DNA of 64,000 bases from contig NC_067121.1 of NCBI RefSeq assembly GCF_021347895.1, positions 33,467,974-33,531,973 of the forward strand, read 5' to 3'. This DNA is from Acanthochromis polyacanthus. Lineage: Eukaryota > Chordata > Actinopteri > Pomacentridae. The notes under the pieces were generated by a model. That model worked only from the letters and a program-made list of their open reading frames with translations. It was not told where the DNA came from and searched no databases. A program made the position numbers and the translations under genes. Positions 40,918 through 58,372 of this stretch are shown piece by piece (the stretch's first letter is position 1; each line of letters begins with the position of its first letter).

Positions 40918-43677
40918 ATGAAGCTAACACGGAAGCTGGTGCTCGCTAAGGCGAAGGCCTCCGACCTGGAGAGCGTAAAGAAACTGAACTGCTGGTAAGT
41001 GCTTTCATATTAGCACAACAGTGGTTCTGCAGGTTTCTGGTTTACCTGATGATGGTGGACAATGAGCAGATACAACTTGTTCTGTGACTCGTGCTGTTGG
41101 TAACGTTACATTACCTTTTGTTTTGCAGGGGATGCAACCTGACTGACGTGAGTAGTCAGTTCTTGATGTCATATTTGGGCTGACACTGAATTCTTCATTC
41201 ATTCTGAAATTTACATCCTTACTTTTCTTCTTTTTAATATTTAAATTTAAGTTGCACGGATTTGTATATCTTTCAGATTTCTATCTTCTCTCAAATGCCC
41301 AACATTGAGGTGCTAACACTGAGGTTGGTCTGTTTAACTTAAAGCCACATTAGCTCTGACATGATGCTGTTACACCAACGAGGTGATGATTCACTGTTCC
41401 TGGCTGTGACCTCTTCCTTCTCTCCGTCCACAGTGTCAACAGCATCTCGTCTCTGTCTCCTCTGGCTGGCTGTCTGTCTCTGACTGAGTTGTACCTGAGG
41501 AGGAACACCATTCCTTCCCTCTCTGAGCTCTCTCACCTGCGTCCGCTGACTCGTCTCAGAGTCCTCTGGTTGGCTGAGAATCCCTGTTGTGGAACTGACT
41601 CCAGCCAATATCGGCTCACTGTCCTACGATGTCTGCCTCGCCTTCAGAAACTTGACAACCAAGGTGAGTGTGCGATGCTTTTGCACACCTGAACACTGAC
41701 AAAGCAGCAAACCTCAGCTGTTGCAGTGCTTAATGCAGCATCTTAATCAGCAGATACAGACAGGTGGCAAGCCAAGGCAAAAACCAGAATCACTGGTAAT
41801 ATAATAACTATATTTATGTAACACCTTCATGAACAGCGTTCACAAAGTACTTTGACAGTTAAAACATGCAACACGGACAATCAAGCAAGATATAGGAGAC
41901 AAGTCAGAGCAGTCAATTAAAATAAATAGTAAAAATGACAATAAATTAAATGAATAATTAGCTAGATTAGCACTCAAAACAAGGGAACTAGCAAAGTTCA
42001 GGTCGACACACTTCATTAGTTTTCCTTTGTCTTGTCTGTAGTTTAGACACATTAAAATTCTCTCCTCCGTTCTCTTAAAAGTTGACTCAAAGTAGGGATA
42101 GACTGATTATTGGCCTGGCCAACTATCGTGGCATTTTTCTGATTATCAGTTTTTATTGACCTGCTATGGATAAATTAAATGCACTAATTGAGGTCTGATG
42201 TAGTCTCTTCTCTGTCTGTATCGCTCTGTGGTCTCATAAATGTCTCTCAAGCTAAAACTTCAAAAACTTAACAAGCTATTGTTACAAACCAGGGAATTAG
42301 GTTCTCTCACAGTGGCTAACGCTACGCTAGCAGCTAAGTTAGAAAGCAGCCACAGATTACTATGAAACAGAGTCTGGAAAACAATAATTAATAATGCTTT
42401 AAGATCTGGACCTTTATGGGCAATAAAATGATAGAACAGTAAAAGATTAAGAAAACAGAGACCATCAGGAGACAAGCTGGCCAATCTCAGGTGATTCCAC
42501 ATAAACAGAAGGGACCGTCTTGATTTAATCACTCCTATTTGTAGTTTACATTTTCAGTTACAGTCATCCTTATTAATGAAGAATCCCAGTTATGAATGAC
42601 AGCTGCTCTGCTCTCACATGCTGTTAAAATATTATATTTGATTGATTGATTGATTGATTTCTTTATTTTCGTGTCATGCACAAAAATGTGCCCAACCCTC
42701 ATGGGTTTACAAGACACCAATATGCCCGCATTGCAGCAGAATATATCCAAAACATCACAATATCCTGTTACTCAATCCTTAAATAAAATATGTTGCCTTT
42801 TATCCCAGGCCTGGCAAATAAATTCATCCTCACATATATAAAACTAATGTATATCGGTTCCAAACACTGACCTTTCTTGATTACCAATAATCAGCATCTG
42901 TATCGGGTTGAAAAAAATTATTTTAAAACAAAGTCTATCCCTAACTCAAAGTGCATTTTTGACCTTTGACAGCAGTTGGCAAGATAGTCTCACACAAAAG
43001 TTCATATAGAATCTGGAGTGCAGCTTTAGAACAGCTCATGCATGTTTGTGTCCACTGTTTTGTGTGTGCAGTAGTGACAGAGGATGAGATCTCACTGGCT
43101 CTCATGGAAGGCGAGGAGGTCACCACACCTCCAGGTAGCAATCAGAACCAGCTTTCCTCCAACGGACTTCCAGACGCAGAGACAGAGAATGACCCGCTGA
43201 ATTACAACATGGAGGAGACAAAGTAGGTTGTAACATCACCAGAAAGTAGAACAGACACAGACAATCTGCTACAAAACATTTCTCTCACTCTTTGTTTTTA
43301 GCAAAATCAGAGAAGAGTTGGGGATGAAGCCTCTCTCTAGAGACAAATTCTCCTCTCCTTCATCTCCATCAACCAGAGAAAACAAACTATCAATGAGAAA
43401 GGTAATCTCCCTCTTTTAGCAACATTCTTCCTTCATTCAAAGTGTTGAATTATACTCAAATCTGAAATATTTTATTCCCATCTCACAATGAATGATCTAA
43501 CTGTATTTTCAGTCACACACTCTTGATGCAGTTCTGCTGCTGCTGAGGGATTTGGATGAAGAGGAGCTTCATATTGTGCACACAGCCACACAGAACAGAC
43601 TCCAGACGTACACACTCGACTCAGAAACATTCAAAGATTCACAGCAGACGCAGAAAACCGCTGAAATCCAGCACTGA
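40918..43677 (+). CDS. cfap410: Cilia- and flagella-associated protein 410 (C21orf2 orthologue)
   Basis: Leucine-rich-repeat ciliary protein; the mammalian protein works with NEK1 in ciliogenesis and DNA repair. Seven exons join in phase: 40918-40994, 41129-41147, 41277-41323, 41434-41663, 43072-43222, 43302-43401 and 43513-43677, giving 262 residues (human 256). The N-terminus [20 protein letters not shown], the repeats ([28 protein letters not shown]) and the cap [13 protein letters not shown] with [10 protein letters not shown] match the family closely. The acidic middle ([15 protein letters not shown]) and the C-terminal helix ([16 protein letters not shown]) are also present. The 1.4-kb intron 4 holds a repeat. 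Confidence 0.95.
42090..42945. repeat. Probable transposon in cfap410 intron 4
   Basis: Bounded by AGGGATAGACTGATTATTGG on the left and AGTCTATCCCTAACT on the right, whose reverse complement repeats AGGGATAGACT. The two outer motifs form short inverted termini around about 850 bp of non-coding sequence with a (GATT)n run at 42639-42658. Superfamily not determined. Confidence 0.5.
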
Positions 43678-43971
43678 TGTTTCCCAGCATGCGCTCAGGG
43701 CCAACACCTCACTCCCCTTTACATGTTTAACCCCAAACCTCAGTCTCCATTCATTCTGCTGTCTGTAACCAGCATGAAGTGATTTAACTCCACTATCTCT
43801 TTTCCCTTTCTGGTCCAGTTTTCCAATGTGGACGAATACTGAATCTATCCCCTTGCTTTCTTGTTTTTTGTACTTTTTAAATGGCTGCATGCCTTTCTGC
43901 CTTGTAAGAACAAAAGAATGTATGTTTTGCTAAATGTAAATCTATTTCTATAATTAAAGAGAATAAGCAGC

Positions 43972-43983
43972 AATAAATTTATT
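43972..43983. terminator. Palindromic polyadenylation signal between cfap410 and orc2
   Basis: AATAAATTTATT is its own reverse complement: it reads AATAAA at 43972-43977 for cfap410 and AATAAA at 43983-43978 for orc2. It lies about 295 bp after the cfap410 stop and 240 bp after the orc2 stop. Use by both genes is inference; orc2 also has an ATTAAA variant nearer, around 44085. Confidence 0.55.
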
Positions 43984-44222
43984 CAAGTGTTGCTTCTAAT
44001 TACAAAGCTGTAAATATGAATACTTCAAAACACAATGTGAATATCACAGTGCTTATGGGGCATTTAGGACAAATCTTACTAGTAATTTAATTTAAACCAC
44101 TAATTTAAGCGGTGCAGAGCCTACAGGCTGGATTCAACCCATATGGTGATCAGATGGAACAGCCTGATTCAGATAAAGTCTCTGCTGGAAAAGAGAGTTC
44201 ATAAGTCTGAAGTTTTGTCTCG

Positions 44223-47200
44223 TCAGTCTCCCTCCTCGTTCTCCAGGAAGTCCATCAACGTGCTCGCATCCACGGCGACGAGCAGGTACTCCACTCCATC
44301 TGCACCCTGGAGCATGGTGTGAATAGAGTACATGTAAGTGACATACATGAGAGTTAGGAATGACAGCTGAGACTTCTGAAATGAAACACAGGTCCACCTT
44401 GCGTGTCCGTATCAGTTTGTGGTCTCTGAACTCGGTCAGCTGCGTCCTCAGTGTGAGGTCAGAGTTCACCAAGAAGGCCTCTCGACAGCGCTGGTAGAAA
44501 TCCTGGAAGGACAGTCCTGCACAGCACACAGCTCAAAGAGTTAGCAGAACTGTACTGTACTAAAGCGACCAGGAACATTTGTAACACAGCATTGAGTGTT
44601 AAATGTGTGCACACCTGTATATGAAGGATTGTCTTTGTTCTCCAGCTGGAATTTTACCAGCAGTTTGAAGATTCCTCTGCAAAAACAAAAGATGCACAGT
44701 TGTTAAGAGGAAGTTACAGACTCGTACAGCTTTGGCCCTTTTCGTCCTTTGGGTGATCCGATTACAGCTCTAAGTACGTTATTTGTGATCGGATCTCACT
44801 TCTCCACTGTACCTGCAAATATACACTTACCTCACATAGAACAAACACCAACAATCTGCCTGTGTCTAATTTAGCAAACCCACATCAGCCTGTACTTGTC
44901 CTGCACAGCTCAATACCAGAGCCAAACTCTTCGTGCTTTCGTTGCGTTCACAACGGTAAACGTGACGTTAATTTTGTAATCCACCAAAATCTGCCAGTAC
45001 ATCCATGTGCAGCCCAATATTTCTGACTGAGTGGAATGTCGGCACTGAGTGGGCCGACTGGGCATGTATCAAGAAAACAAGTGGAGCTTAAAACAAATGT
45101 TTGGAATGAGGAGAGACACTAGGAGGTGATGCTCTGCCATCCGCACCTTAAGAATTAATCACTGCAAGATTTGTAATTGAAGCAGACTTTGGAGCTCCAC
45201 CTATGGAGCCCAAAACCACAATAGATGAAGCGACTTTAACAAACACAAGTCCCTGTTTGTCTGACGTGCTAAACAAAAAATCCACTGAGATTTCCAATAA
45301 ATTTAACCCTTTAAGAAAAAGATAATCAACTCGTGATCATGAGCACAAAGTCATAATCAAATCAAACATAAGATGGACGCTAATGCCAGGTGTGATCAGG
45401 GTTTTCCAGCTAATTATAATGAGGTGTAAGCGGTACCTTGCGTTGGGTGTCAAACTGCGGAGCACATGCGTGAGCGAGGACAGAGCGAGGGCGCCGGTCT
45501 GCTGCACCAGGAGAGAGTTTTCGTACGACGTCTCCTCGGCATAGTGTTGGAATGTGACACACTCCCACCACAGCCAGTTGAACTGACTCTGCTTAAACTG
45601 GTCCCACACTGGAAACACACAGAAAGCATTCAGCTACGAGGACACACGTCAGTACAATAAACACTTCAGTACAAACGGGCACCCACCCATTGGAGCGTTG
45701 ATGTGGTCTAAAGAAGCCACCAGGTGCAGATTGGGGAGGGATGCCAGCTGCCCCAGTGCACTCTGGGTCTTCTCTCCTCGCAGCATCGGTCCGTCGATAT
45801 TATGGATGAGCAGGTACACGTGGAGATCTGGACCTGTGAGGATGCAGCATGGATGTAAAACACACAGAATTTAAACAAAAACTCGTGACAGAGACGGCTC
45901 ATAGGAGGGCTTACTGTCTTTAAGGGTCTGAGCAATGAACTGGATCTGGTCAGAGGGTGTCCGGAAGCTTCCCTGGTGCTCGAGAACCTCACATGTCAGC
46001 GCATTTAATATCTGCAATACAAGCAAAGTGTGTTCATGGATAAACACAGACCCAAAAAAAAAAAGACACTCTTTCCAAAATTTGGCTGTTGCATTAGTGA
46101 AGGTGTGCCATCTTCAATCAGTCTCCACTCTTGCTGCTTTTGGACACAGCTGTTTTTTCTGGTTGAAGCTGTTTAACCCTCCTGTTGTCTTCATTTACGG
46201 GCACCAAAAAATATTGTTTCCTTGTCTGAAAAAAAATCCAAAAATTCAGCAAAAAAAAATCCCCAAATCTCTGAAAATTTGCTAAACTTTCAGGAAGAAA
46301 ATTCCGATAATTCCTTTAAAGTTTCCCTTGAAAGTTTTATTTTAAAAAAAATCCCTCAAATTTGGCAAGAAAATTCTTGTAAATATTTTCAAAAAATGAG
46401 TAAAAATCTTCCCAAAAAATCCTAAAAATATCTAAAGTGATTCCATGTATAGCAGTAAAACTTCTAATATTTTCTTTAAGGACATTAAAAAAAAAAACAA
46501 CCAAAATCCAGGGAATTTCGCTGTCTTGGTTGATTTTTTTGTGAATGTTCTTAAGAAACATTTTTATCATTTCTTTTTTCCCACCAAAAAATGTTCAAAG
46601 ATTTCCCAAAAATGTTGAAAATGTGGACATCAGAAGTCTCACTGTGAAAATATATATTTCTTCCACATTTTCAAACTTTAAAACAGGTCAGTTTTGACCC
46701 ACAGAACGACACGAGGGTTAAATAAATAAAGCATTCGGGTACTTACAGATTTCAGAGTAATAGAAGGGAAAAATCCATTGACCACCAGGTGAATTTCTTG
46801 AGATAAATGAGACACGCGGAAGTCCTCCAGCAGAGCTTTTTTGCTGCCCAAACCGTAGACCAGAACACTAAATCCCAACCTAAACGCACACAACCACATA
46901 TTTATTATCATGTACGAACGCTTAAACACTAATTAAATATAAGCAGTTAAGTGCAGCTACACTCACTGTAACTGTAACATCCATTTGCTAAAGTGCTTTC
47001 GGTGTTTGTTGTGCAGCTGCTGGATCTCTTTTGAGTAGCAGGACGGTTTTCCCTCTAAGAGCCGCACCAACGTCTCCTAGAACAACAAAACGTAGACCAG
47101 TTCAACCACATCTATGAGCAAAAGCAGCTCATTAACGACATTACAGAAGCAGAGGCTATAAACTCACCCTGTCGAGTTTAGGAGTGTGTAAACGCTCAAG

Positions 47201-50200
47201 CGTACGATCTGATGTCAAGACCTTTGAGCTGCCGTGAGCTTCAAAATACTCCTCGATCATGGTGGGCTGGTTCACAGGTTCAGGCGTGTTCTTGCTCCTC
47301 TTGGCTGGAGTCTTGTAGAGAGCTGCAGATAGACCTTTCTTGGGAGTTCTTGGGTTCTTCAGGTTCTCCTCGTTTTCTTCTTTTATTATTTTCTGTTCTC
47401 CCTCCAGACCCTCTTCATCATCCTCCTCCTCCCCGGAGTCAGACGGCGACAGATCGCTGTCACTGTCTGATCGGAGACTCGGAGCTGAAGATGTCAGACG
47501 TGTTCAGATTAGGAGGGGAAATCACAGAGGAACTCAAGTATGATACAATCACATGATGATAATGATGATATCACAATACAGCATTCTGTGGTACTCAGTA
47601 CATTCTGCAATCATTTTAGACACTTTCAGATATCTGTAACTAATGACGAAGAAGAAAAACCAACAATATTTACACAATTTTTCTAATTTGGCTCCACAAG
47701 TCATGAAGTATTGACTCAGTTAAGTCAAACTGGTTGTGGAAATCTGTTTAATGTGGTGTAAAAATGTTGATAATTAGCATCATGTGCTGTTAATGCATCA
47801 CATGAGCGTGTGATACACATAGACTGTATATAGAGATGGACGTAGCATCTGGCTCCAGAATTGAAGCCAACCCAGAAGAGTCAAAAACTTGCAATATCCC
47901 GCCGTCCGCTAGGGTTGGCTCCAAAAAGCTTTTGCTCCATAGACCCCAATTCATTTTTGGAAAAAATAAAATTTGATAGACTGATTTTCTACAGCTCAGG
48001 ATTTTTTTCCTGTTAGTTTTCATGGTCAAACTGAGAGATCAGGTGGCCGATCTTAAAATAAATCAATACTGAATTTTAAATAAATCGTTAAAGTTGGCGG
48101 AGCCAGGGGGCGTGGCTATACTTGATAGACAGCAACAGAAGCCTCTGCGGTAAAATGTGGGCGGGATAAGAGAGTCCTCAGCCAATCCTGCCCCGAGTTG
48201 CTCTCCGCTCCAGCCTGTTTGATGACGCTTTTTACGTCACTGGCTCTAAAAAATCCAAAAGTACGACCAGGAAGTAGCAAAATCAGGGCTTCATTTTCTC
48301 GGTGTTGAAACCAACGGGTGACGTCACGGTTAGTTCACGCCTGGTGATACAATGTACTGCTAGTTTAGATTAAAGCTAATGTCTAATTTAGGCATTGTAC
48401 CCACTGTTAAGCTGCTTTAATTATGACACATTGCACTTACTTGTCAATCTCTTCCTGAGTCTGTGTGGTGTTGTGGAGACAAACTGGACCTTCTTCCCCT
48501 GTCATTTACAAAAAAAAGCAGAGGTAAGATTGAGAAAAGTCAGATCTTTCTCTATGTGGTGATACAGCAGAGACAAAAAAAAAACGCAGTTTAATAAAAA
48601 CCACCAATGATGTTATTAGACATTAACGGGTTTCTGTGGTCTCACCCTCTGTGGCGTCCTGCTTCCACCTCTCTGGTCTGGAAGGACAGAAAAAACAACT
48701 GCGTGAAAACGGAAACAGAGCGTAACGGATAAACAAAATGCAGAGAGGGTTTGCTGCACTCACTGCGGCCTGGTCGGGTGGGAGTGCACGGCTCGGCGTT
48801 TGTGGTCGTGCTGAAGGTCACGCTTTTTCCAGGGGTCCGGGCCAACTCAGTTGCTGTGCACAGAAACACCATCACAAAGTAAATGAATAATCATCTGATA
48901 AATTTGACAAAAAATACGCAATGCAAGAAAGTCTGTGCATCTACAAGAGAAGAGACTGGAGGCTCTCACCAGTCTGAGCCATGCTGCGGCCACGCTTGAC
49001 TTTCTGAAACGTGAAGATGGAGGATCCAGCCACTCTTGATAAGTCATCGTCATCTTCTGTAAAGCCAAGAAAATGACTTGACTGAGGTGTAGCTGCTCGC
49101 AATCATCATTTTTAGATTATTAGTAGCACAAAATGACACGGCCATGTGCAATAATATGATGTTAAAATATACTCAGTTGATTCTAATTGGTCTAAACAGC
49201 ATAGTCAAGTCACTATTATTTAAATAGCACATTAAAAACAACAGTCAAAGTGGTGTTTTTTTTGTTGTTGTTGTTTGTTTTACAGAGAAACAGGATTAAT
49301 GGTACAGATTTACCCGAAAAGTTTAAATATTATGGTTATGGCCTTATAGTATTCTTTCTTATACAAAATTGCTTAACTGTTTAAAAAAGAAGATGTTAGT
49401 GCCCTTCAATAATATACATGGGAACAGCAGCAAAATCAAACATTCCCCTTTGAGCACACAACTGGTTTGCTGCGATTAAACATAATTGAACAGTAGAAAC
49501 AAACAACTACAGCCTCCGCATTCATCTTAAAGTTGCATCAGTCAAACATTTGCACCTTTATAAACATTTTTACAGGTCTGCTGTATTAGACTGATTCTGT
49601 TTTAGCTCACTCTAAGTCAACTAAATGTATTGTTTCGCATTAGTTAGGGGTTCTCACAGTGATAAAGTTCAATAAAAAACAGCCTATTTGAAAAACTGGA
49701 CTGGCTGATCTGCCAAGAAGAATCTCATAAAGTTCACCTTCACTCACCTTCTCCATTGACGGTTCCTAAAGCCTGGATGTAATTCTGCTCATCAAGGACT
49801 CCATTTTCATCTCCGTCCTGCTCGGTGTCCTCTCTGGCTCCCCGTCGAGCAGCTGGACTCTTAAACTTCACCATCCTCTGAGCAGAGCTGCTGCTGCTGC
49901 TCTGCACAGCTTCACGTTAGAACACAAAGAGTTAACTATTATGTGAAAAGTGATCGTCAGCACACGCAAAAAAAAAAAAAAGCATTTATCCTCTTGTACC
50001 TGCATTATTTAATCTGCTGTGTTTCACATTAGTCAATCCAGTCATTTTTACCAGTGGAAGTTGCTTTAAAAGACCAGTTCAACTCATTTATTGCAGTTTT
50101 CCACTGGCCAAAAATGACCAAAGCGCTTCCATTTTCACTGAAATGTTAAAAATGGCTGGATTTCATACACAAGGGTTATATATTTTAAAGATTATAACTC

Positions 50201-51068
50201 AATGGATAATTGAACAAGTAATTGTTTGTATATTTTGTACATAAAACTCACCTATAAATCATTTTAATTACAGTTTAAACAAGGACATGAGACAGACCAA
50301 ACACATACAGCCTAAACATCAATAACAATATTGTAACACTGCCTATGTTCTAGGGCTGCAACTAATATTTTCTTGATGAACAGAACAGAGAATTATGTAA
50401 AATCTCTGCTTGTCAATGGCCAAGACGAAGTTCTAAAATGTTTTGTTTTGTCCACTAGATTAGATTAGATTCAGCTCTTTACATTGTCACTACACATGTA
50501 CAAGTACAGGGAATGAAATGCAGTTTGGCATCAAACCAGAAGTGCAATAAGATTCACAGATTGTGAATGAGATTTGATATATTATAACCATGAAACACGA
50601 ATGATTTGTTATAAACATAATTCACAGAATATTGAGACGTTAAATATTTAAAGACTGTAATCTACAGTTGGAGGTACAATGAACATACTATGTGAACATG
50701 AATGGCTATAGACAAAACACACAGATTATAAGGATACTATAAATACCCAAAGACAATCTGCTAACTATCATAGAGGGGTAAAGAAACTAGAAAATACTGA
50801 CGTTTAATAAATAATAAGTTGGAGACATTTACATTTATTTGGTTGTAGTTATGCAGCTACAAAACAAACATTTGTACTTAACACAGACATAAAGTTCTGT
50901 CTGTTTGCATGTAAAGTCCACATAAACCCTGCTGTTAGAGAGACAGAGACACATGCTCATCAGCTAGCACATTTCATCCTTTACTGAAATGTCTGTACCT
51001 TCCTGTTTGTCCACGATGTGCTCCAGAACATCTCCATCCCCGACGAACTTCACCTCCAGCACACTCAT
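44223..51068 (-). CDS. orc2: Origin recognition complex subunit 2
   Basis: Core subunit of the complex that marks replication origins and loads MCM. Fifteen exons join in phase on the minus strand: 51068-50999, 49909-49748, 49056-48970, 48853-48764, 48677-48646, 48498-48441, 47484-47168, 47076-46967, 46879-46747, 46011-45915, 45833-45687, 45608-45437, 44676-44615, 44516-44398 and 44306-44223, giving 579 residues (human 577). Conserved marks: [18 protein letters not shown] at the N-terminus, [19 protein letters not shown], the AAA-like [72 protein letters not shown] and [20 protein letters not shown] sequence in the winged-helix region. The disordered N-terminal third has many S/T-P sites suited to CDK phosphorylation. 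The acceptor of exon 2 (GTGAAG) was chosen because it alone restores phase. Confidence 0.94.
46177..46717. mobile_element. piggyBac-like MITE, copy B, in orc2 intron 9
   Basis: A 541-bp element flanked by TTAA at 46173-46176 and 46718-46721. Left end CCCTCCTGTTGTCTTC; right end reverse-complemented CCCTCGTGTCGTTC. It shares its ACGGGCACCAAAA segment and AT-rich body with copy A at 907-1450 in opposite orientation. Lies between orc2 exons 9 and 10. Confidence 0.75.
47813..48335. repeat. Dispersed non-coding fish repeat in orc2 intron 6
   Basis: Begins with CATAGACTGTATATAGAGAT and GGACGTAG, a terminus I recall from fish MITE-like repeats. Further motifs include GGCGGAGCCAGGGGGCGTGG, TTTACGTCACTGGC and AACCAACGGGTGACGTCAC. 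The mirror terminus at the right is missing, so it is truncated. Repeated cAMP-response-like TGACGTCA words are present. Confidence 0.5.
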
Positions 51069-53305
51069 GACTGAAGATATAAACACAGCAAACAGTGTGA
51101 CAGCAACTCTGCTAACTACGACACAAACTCAGCTGTTTCTGATGCTAATACTTCATGTTTGTATTCAGCTTGGCTTTAGTTAATGCAAGCTGACAGTGTA
51201 GACAGAAAAGCCCCGTGGACAGTCAGCAGAAACAGTCTGAAAGCCGGAAAGAAAAGTGGAAAACAAACAAACTGCGTCTAAACTGAAGTAACTTACTTGA
51301 TAATGTCAGCGGCGTCTGCAGAAAATGTAAATAAACGCTCACAAACTGAGAGCTCAGCAGAGTGGTTCTGTGTAGAGTTTCCGCGCCATCCTGCTGAAGT
51401 TTTTAAACCACGTGACGAGGGAAAGGTCAGACGGCAGCCAATCATAACGCTGCTTTCAGGACAACTACATTTCCCAAGATGCACCTCACACCACAGTTCG
51501 AAACTGGTAGAAATCACAGCCGACAAACCTGAAGTTTTTTTTAAGCATTAATATGGTTTAATAAAAACAACAAAAAACAACAACAACAAGAACAGTGGTG
51601 GCACTTCACTCTGTTATATTTTGATAAATTATATAATAATAACAACAATAATAATATTAGTTATTATTATTATCAATATTGTTATTTTCATCATCGTCAT
51701 TCTAATGACTTTTTCTAATAAATCTGCAGTCACTGCTGGCATCTTGCACTTTTACAGTTTCATTTATCCCACTTTATGTTGCCGTCATCTATGGTGTAAT
51801 AATCATGTATTTATTCATTTTCATTCTTCATTCTTGTATATATTGTACATATTAATGTTATTGTTATTATTAGTAGTAGTATACATATGTTTAGTGCTGC
51901 TGTGAAAGATGTTGGTGCTGTAACAATGGAAATTTCCCCTGGCACGGGAGCAATAAAGGATTATCTTATCTTGTCTTAAATGTAATATATTGTTATGACC
52001 AGGGCACCTACGAAAGCTGGTGAAATAAATAATATTGCAGTGTCTTAACTTTAAAATTAGGTACATCTGTATATTAAATAACATTGTAGGGTTCTATTCA
52101 CAATATTTAATCAGATAAATAAAAATAACTGTAACATTTAAGTTGACCAAGTGAATCTGTACAATATATAATACACTGACAGTCATTAAAAACTTTGAGA
52201 CCATATTTTTCAACATAATTTTATTTTGAAGCCCGAAACTGGATTTTCTTCATATGAATCATTTGTTTAGCATATTGGCATACAGAAACAAAAATCTAAA
52301 GTTTCAAGAATGATTTCAAAATAAAGAATTTCACAAAAGAAAACGGCACCTGCCAGACACAAAGTCACAACAGTCAATACAGAGTATGGCCTCCATTTGC
52401 TTCGATGCAGGCAGCAATCCGTCGGCGCATGCTTTGGACCAGGCTTCTGACTGTGGGTTGGGAACAGCCCATACACCTGGATACATCACTGTAGCTCAAA
52501 CCAGCCTCCACCATACCCAGTGCCCGGAGACGTTGTTCATGTGATAGACGCGGCATGATGCTGTTCACTGGACTAACAATGGTGGCCTTTTTTGGGCCTT
52601 TAAAACCCATTCTCAAATTGTGCAGATACTCACTGAGTATTGCTTGGTGTGTATTTGGTTCACTTTTGCAAAGTGACCAACCCATGTGCAATGAATCATG
52701 ACAAAATGACAACTCGTCATTATCTCAACTACCAGGGCACTAGATCATCAGTAAATCCACAATGAATAATTACAACCCCCCTACAAGTAGAATTCTGCGT
52801 ACATTTCTACCTCAAAGTTTCTATTGACTGTCAGTATATTTTAGGGTCTTAACCTTGTTTTATAATTGTAGATCTACAGCAGTCACCTTGTATTTGTAGC
52901 TGATGTAATTTTCAGTCTACTGATTCCCGTTTAAATTCACAGTGAAAATTCGGCAAGATGAAACTAATGAGACGATGAAGACACAATGTAGTGCTGAGGG
53001 TTCATTTATTTGAAAGCTTAAAAGCTTTCTCTTTTGTTCTACATTTAATTTCTCCCTTAAGGCTAGCTAAAAAAAAAAACAAAAAAAACAAGTGGTATTG
53101 AAATAAGGTAAGTATACATAATTTGAAATGTTATTCATGGGTTTCTTTTGCCCAACAGGGACAAAGACGAGGAGCGGTAAAGTAAATATTCTTCAACCGT
53201 AGTTTTACACAACTTTAACTACAGATTTTCATGATTTGCTTCCTCCTCTACTGTTTATTTCTTCTAACAAACTCAAGAACAAGTGAGCAGCTGTTGGATG
53301 GTTGA
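51069..53305. other. Intergenic stretch between orc2 and the dehydratase gene
   Basis: 51069-51540 is the orc2 promoter and 5' untranslated region. 51620-51700 is ATT/ATA-rich simple repeat. 51915-51985 (CCCCTGGCACGGGAGCAATA and a TTATCTTATCTTG tail) resembles an L2-type retroposon end. 52174-52836 is a mariner-type element listed separately. A minus-strand AATAAA for the downstream gene lies at 53254-53259. Confidence 0.5.
52174..52836 (-). mobile_element. Internally deleted Tc1/mariner-type element
   Basis: A 663-bp element between TA dinucleotides (52172-52173 and 52837-52838). The outer ~26 bp are inverted repeats (CACTGACAGTCATTAAAAAC on the left; the right reads TACTGACAGTCAATAGAAAC reverse-complemented). 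The minus strand has one frame (within 52374-52712) joining a transposase N-terminal helix-turn-helix (MPRLSHEQRLRALGMVEAG, CMGCSQPTVRSLV) directly to what looks like the extreme C-terminus (SMRRRIAACIEANGGHTLY). The catalytic core is gone while the frame survives. Confidence 0.75.
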
Positions 53306-58372
<5,067 letters not shown>

